A stretch of DNA of 64,000 nucleotides from UBA6059 sp040222235. GTDB taxonomy: Bacteria; Bacteroidota; Bacteroidia; Cytophagales; Cyclobacteriaceae. The position numbers and the translations under genes were made by a program. Of the stretch, positions 61,925 through 64,000 are shown piece by piece. The stretch is from assembly GCA_040222235.1 (NCBI GenBank), contig JAVKDO010000101.1, forward strand, positions 8,567-72,566, read 5' to 3'. The notes beneath the pieces are model-generated. The model was given only the letters and a program-made list of their open reading frames with translations, had not been told where the DNA came from and did not search any database. How positions within the stretch are numbered: position 1 is the stretch's first letter; every line of letters starts with the position of its first letter.

Positions 61925-63019
61925 ATGAAAAAAGCATTAGTACTCACCGGCGGAGGTGATTGTCCGGGGCTCAATGCGGTGATCCGCGGAATCGTGAAGC
62001 GAGCAGAGCAAACAGGGGAATGGGAAGTTTACGGTAGTAAAGAGGCATACAACGGTGTGTTGAGAGATCCACAGGAGATCGTGAAACTCGACAATGCGGC
62101 CATTGCAGGCATACATGCCAAAGGTGGAACGATCCTCAAGACCACCACCAAAGGTGGGCCTTTCAACTGGCCTGTCCAGGAGGATGATGGTGGCTGTACC
62201 TCTGTGGATCGGTCTGATGAGATGGTCGAGATGCTCCAGCAGCAGGGGTTTGAGGCAGTCATCAGCATAGGGGGAGATGGTTCACAGCGCATTAGCCAGG
62301 CGCTGTTCGAGAAGGGTCTCAATATCATTGGGGTACCAAAGACCATAGATAATGACCTATCGGCAACCGACTACACTTTCGGCTTTCAGACTGCTGTAGA
62401 GATCGCTTCCGATGCAGTGGACAAGCTGGTGACTACTGCTGAGAGCCATCATCGATTGATGATCATGGAGGTGATGGGTCGGAGTGCAGGCTGGATTGCG
62501 CTCCATGCTGCGGTGGCCGGCGGTGCGGAGATATGTCTCATACCTGAAATCCCCTACGACATCAATGTGATCATGGAACAAATAGAAAGGAGATACTATC
62601 ATGGTCAGGGATTTGCCAATATTGTGATCGCAGAGGGTGCTAAACCCAAGGATGGAACCATAGTGGCGCATGAAAGTGAGGAGGTAGGATATGAAAACAT
62701 GCGGCTAGGTGGGGTAGCTTATCAATTGAGTGCTCAATTAAAGGAAGCCGGATGTTCGCATGATATTCGTGAGATGGTGCTAGGTCACCTACAGCGAGGA
62801 GGATCGCCAACCGCCTTTGACCGGATACTTGCAACACAGTTTGGCGTGAAGTCTATGGAGCTCGCACTAGAAGGTAAGTTTGGTCAGATGGTCGCCTTCC
62901 GCAATAATGACATCATCGATGTATCCCTCAAAGAGGCTACCGATGCTTACAACTTTGTGCCACTGGACAGCTATCTGATGAAAACGGCTAGGGGAGTAGG
63001 GATTTGTTTTGGGGACTGA
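61925..63019 (+). CDS. pfkA: 6-phosphofructokinase
   Basis: This 364-residue glycolytic enzyme phosphorylates fructose 6-phosphate. It shows LTGGGDCPGLNAVIRGIV at the front, the phosphoryl-donor site IGGDGS (116-120), VPKTIDNDL (138-145), MEVMGRSAGWIALHA and GHLQRGGSPTAFDRILA. The two donor-specificity positions disagree with either classic type: Gly119 of GGDGS is that of ATP enzymes, while Lys139 of PKTIDND is that of pyrophosphate enzymes. The combination is known in group III ATP-PFKs of actinobacteria. It is alone, single-gene transcription. Confidence 0.93.
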   Translation: MKKALVLTGGGDCPGLNAVIRGIVKRAEQTGEWEVYGSKEAYNGVLRDPQEIVKLDNAAIAGIHAKGGTILKTTTKGGPFNWPVQEDDGGCTSVDRSDEMVEMLQQQGFEAVISIGGDGSQRISQALFEKGLNIIGVPKTIDNDLSATDYTFGFQTAVEIASDAVDKLVTTAESHHRLMIMEVMGRSAGWIALHAAVAGGAEICLIPEIPYDINVIMEQIERRYYHGQGFANIVIAEGAKPKDGTIVAHESEEVGYENMRLGGVAYQLSAQLKEAGCSHDIREMVLGHLQRGGSPTAFDRILATQFGVKSMELALEGKFGQMVAFRNNDIIDVSLKEATDAYNFVPLDSYLMKTARGVGICFGD

Positions 63020-63291
63020 AAAATAGTGGAAAGTTGGTTATGAGAAAAGGAGTCAACTTATTTCAGGACGATATAATTTCTAATATCCTGATTTTCATTG
63101 ACATATCCGATGTTAAGTGTTTGTAATCACCTGCCTCCGGCTAGGCAAGTGTATAACGTGGACTCATCAATCTGATACAATTTAGCAATTAGATCAAGCC
63201 CAAACAATCTCTGAATACTTGAGAATTAAGCGCGTATCAATTGATAATACGGAGTTTAAGCAACTTTTCGACAAAAACCTGTCTACCTATT

Positions 63292-63660
63292 CTACTTCGT
63301 TAGATTGTAGTCTCTTATGAGTAATGCAGCGGATAAGTGAAGTTTTGAAGCAAGGTTTCTAATCATATCCAAAGTCAGTTTTCTTTTCCTGTTCAAAATT
63401 TCCGAAACCCTGCTTTTACCTCCGATTTCGTGAATGAGGTCGACTTGTTTGAGGTGCATTTCTTCCATCCGTATTTTAATGGCCTCAATTGGATCTGGAG
63501 CTTCGATTGGATAGTGCTTCTTTTCAAACTCATCAATCAAAAGCCCTAAAATATCAGCTTCATCACTTTCTGATGTTCCGATTTGCGCATCAAATATTAC
63601 CTCAAGCCTCCCTAGAGCTTGTTGATAGTCTGTTTCTGTTCTGATTGGTTTAATTTCCAT
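63292..63660 (-). CDS. higA: HigA-type antitoxin (COG5499)
   Basis: This 122-residue protein has the E. coli-HigA-type layout: an N-terminal helical region (IRTETDYQQALGRLEVIFDA, then ADILGLLIDEFEKKHYPIEAPDPIEAIKIRMEEM) that holds the toxin and a C-terminal helix-turn-helix (LKQVDLIHEIGGKSRVSEILNRKRKLTLDMIR). It follows the toxin frame by 11 bases. The toxin is truncated, so this antitoxin is without an active partner in cis, as with the pair at 1.1-1.7 kb. It may persist as a regulator. Confidence 0.9.
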   Translation of the reverse strand: MEIKPIRTETDYQQALGRLEVIFDAQIGTSESDEADILGLLIDEFEKKHYPIEAPDPIEAIKIRMEEMHLKQVDLIHEIGGKSRVSEILNRKRKLTLDMIRNLASKLHLSAALLIRDYNLTK

Positions 63661-63671
63661 CGCCGTTATTA

Positions 63672-63842
63672 TTAAATATTGTTAGCATCGATCTTGTCAT
63701 ATTCTGCATGTGTTCCGATGAACCGAATGAATATCCACTGCTTATCAAAATTAAATTTTGTAACCAGTCTGTATGAGTTCCCCTTGATATTGAAAACCAC
63801 ACGACTGTTTTTCAGTATTGACGCATTGGAGTAAGTATTTTT
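63672..63842 (-). pseudogene. truncated HigB-type toxin (COG4680), C-terminal half
   Basis: The frame from 63842 to the stop at 63672 encodes YSNASILKNSRVVFNIKGN, then YRLVTKFN and IRFIGTHAEYDKID, which is the C-terminal half of E. coli-type HigB mRNA interferases. The normal N-terminal 40 residues are absent: immediately upstream in this frame is a TAG (63845-63843), and the DNA turns into IS21 istA sequence in another frame. The remnant has no start codon and cannot make an active toxin. The conserved residues that remain suggest the event is fairly recent. Confidence 0.88.
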
Positions 63843-64000
63843 CTATCAAAGGGCTCTTGGATTTGCCCCAGTTGATAAAGTATTCAGCATTCCATCCAAT
63901 TGCGTATTGGTGGGTACTGGGCATATGGGACTTTTGGGTAGTGTATCCACCAATGATCTTGCTACGGGCATGGCTGGCAATCCTTTCCTGTTTGTAATAC
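63843..64000 (-). mobile_element. istA: IS21-family istA transposase remnant (runs off right edge)
   Basis: On the minus strand, the frame open from the edge reads YYKQERIASHARSKI, then GGYTTQKSHMPSTHQYAIGW and INWGKSKSP. This is the conserved stretch of IstA between the catalytic core and the C-terminal end, where relatives read ARSHRRGGYTT..EHMP. Homology stops at about 63843, before the usual HPEQGYRSC block, where truncated HigB sequence begins. The istA frame then runs out of frame through HigB to a stop at 63751. No terminal inverted repeat was seen at the junction, so the piece is probably a deletion product. Confidence 0.82.

Larger units (their letters stand above)
5197..62363. repeat. 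dispersed motif CCTAYCGG(AA), 24 sites
   Basis: Sites read 5'-CCTAYCGG-3' on the plus strand at 5197, 6772, 11087, 16550, 24009, 26447, 31167, 35661, 42765, 45460, 51657, 53105, 55027, 61777 and 62356, and on the minus strand at 15505, 19711, 28334, 31286, 33417, 34069, 43804, 46972 and 50491 (left ends). Fifteen continue with AA. They fall in several codon frames (L-P-E at 53105, P-T-G at 42765, Y-R at 31167) and in seven intergenic gaps. Uniform base use predicts about 4 of the 8-mer and 0.25 of the 10-mer. The coordinates given here span the outermost sites. Confidence 0.85.

Noticed and set aside
63186..63320. Plus-strand frame of 44 codons with plausible protein-like sequence (ISEYLRIKRVSIDNTEFKQL)
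   Set aside because: It has no start codon, follows a stop, overlaps the 3' end of the minus-strand higA and matches no family I know. At most it is a gene remnant.
1..64000. tRNA, rRNA or CRISPR loci
   Set aside because: No T-loop/acceptor pattern, ribosomal RNA segment or regularly spaced repeat array was seen on either strand.

Overview
The window looks like a chromosomal segment of a marine-type Bacteroidota, most likely of the order Cytophagales. The signs are a type IX secretion (T9SS) C-terminal sorting region on a CotH-family protein, PadR regulators overlapping FtsX-type permeases that carry an N-terminal prefix domain, families typical of this phylum (DUF6503, DUF6265, DUF433/DUF5615, LytTR with membrane segments), many lipoproteins, and several promoters of the Bacteroidota form TTG-N20/21-TAnnTTTG. 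Most genes lie on the minus strand. No rRNA, tRNA or CRISPR array was found.

Left edge (1-5.1 kb) is accessory DNA: the N-terminal part of a SIR2-like (probable NAD-hydrolysing, defence-type) protein, a toxin-antitoxin pair whose toxin is broken by an in-frame TGA, an HxlR/MOSC operon, palindromic repeats and an intact HigBA pair. From 5.3 to 29.3 kb come a DPP-IV-type peptidase, an amidohydrolase, a LytTR membrane regulator, a secreted CotH/lamin-tail protein, two PadR-FtsX permease modules, a GIY-YIG gene between two copies of a 156-bp repeat, a DUF433/DUF5615 pair, an esterase, a DbpA-type helicase, a methyltransferase, and an ECF sigma factor with an anti-sigma/TonB fusion. A VWA/YfbK-like protein diverges from that pair.

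From 31.9 to 49 kb lie envelope and small-molecule genes: a CE2 esterase, YqhA/DUF2721, an M81 (MlrC-like) peptidase and cutC. The 5' end of cutC is duplicated 1.08 kb away, with a sialate-esterase-like gene between the copies. Then come an alanine dehydrogenase/CEO-synthase-like enzyme, two paralogous small secreted proteins, a DUF1571 protein with an embedded LysM-like stretch, a type II NADH dehydrogenase, and an A+T-rich three-gene island (TfoX-C, CMD, Acg-like). At 49.4-53.4 kb a 984-residue protein with a degenerate P-loop and a terminal winged helix is translationally coupled to an MscS channel; I rate this the best candidate for an undescribed two-component system. From 53.4 to 64 kb are a serine hydrolase, a periplasmic binding protein, an outer-membrane barrel, a TlpA-like thioredoxin, a Vat-family acetyltransferase, a 6-phosphofructokinase and, at the right edge, a HigA antitoxin whose toxin is truncated by an IS21 istA remnant.

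Across the whole window the 8-mer CCTAYCGG occurs 24 times by eye count (about 4 expected), 15 of them extended to CCTAYCGGAA (about 0.25 expected), on both strands and in several reading frames. This looks like a genome-level signal such as a recombination or uptake motif rather than a gene feature.
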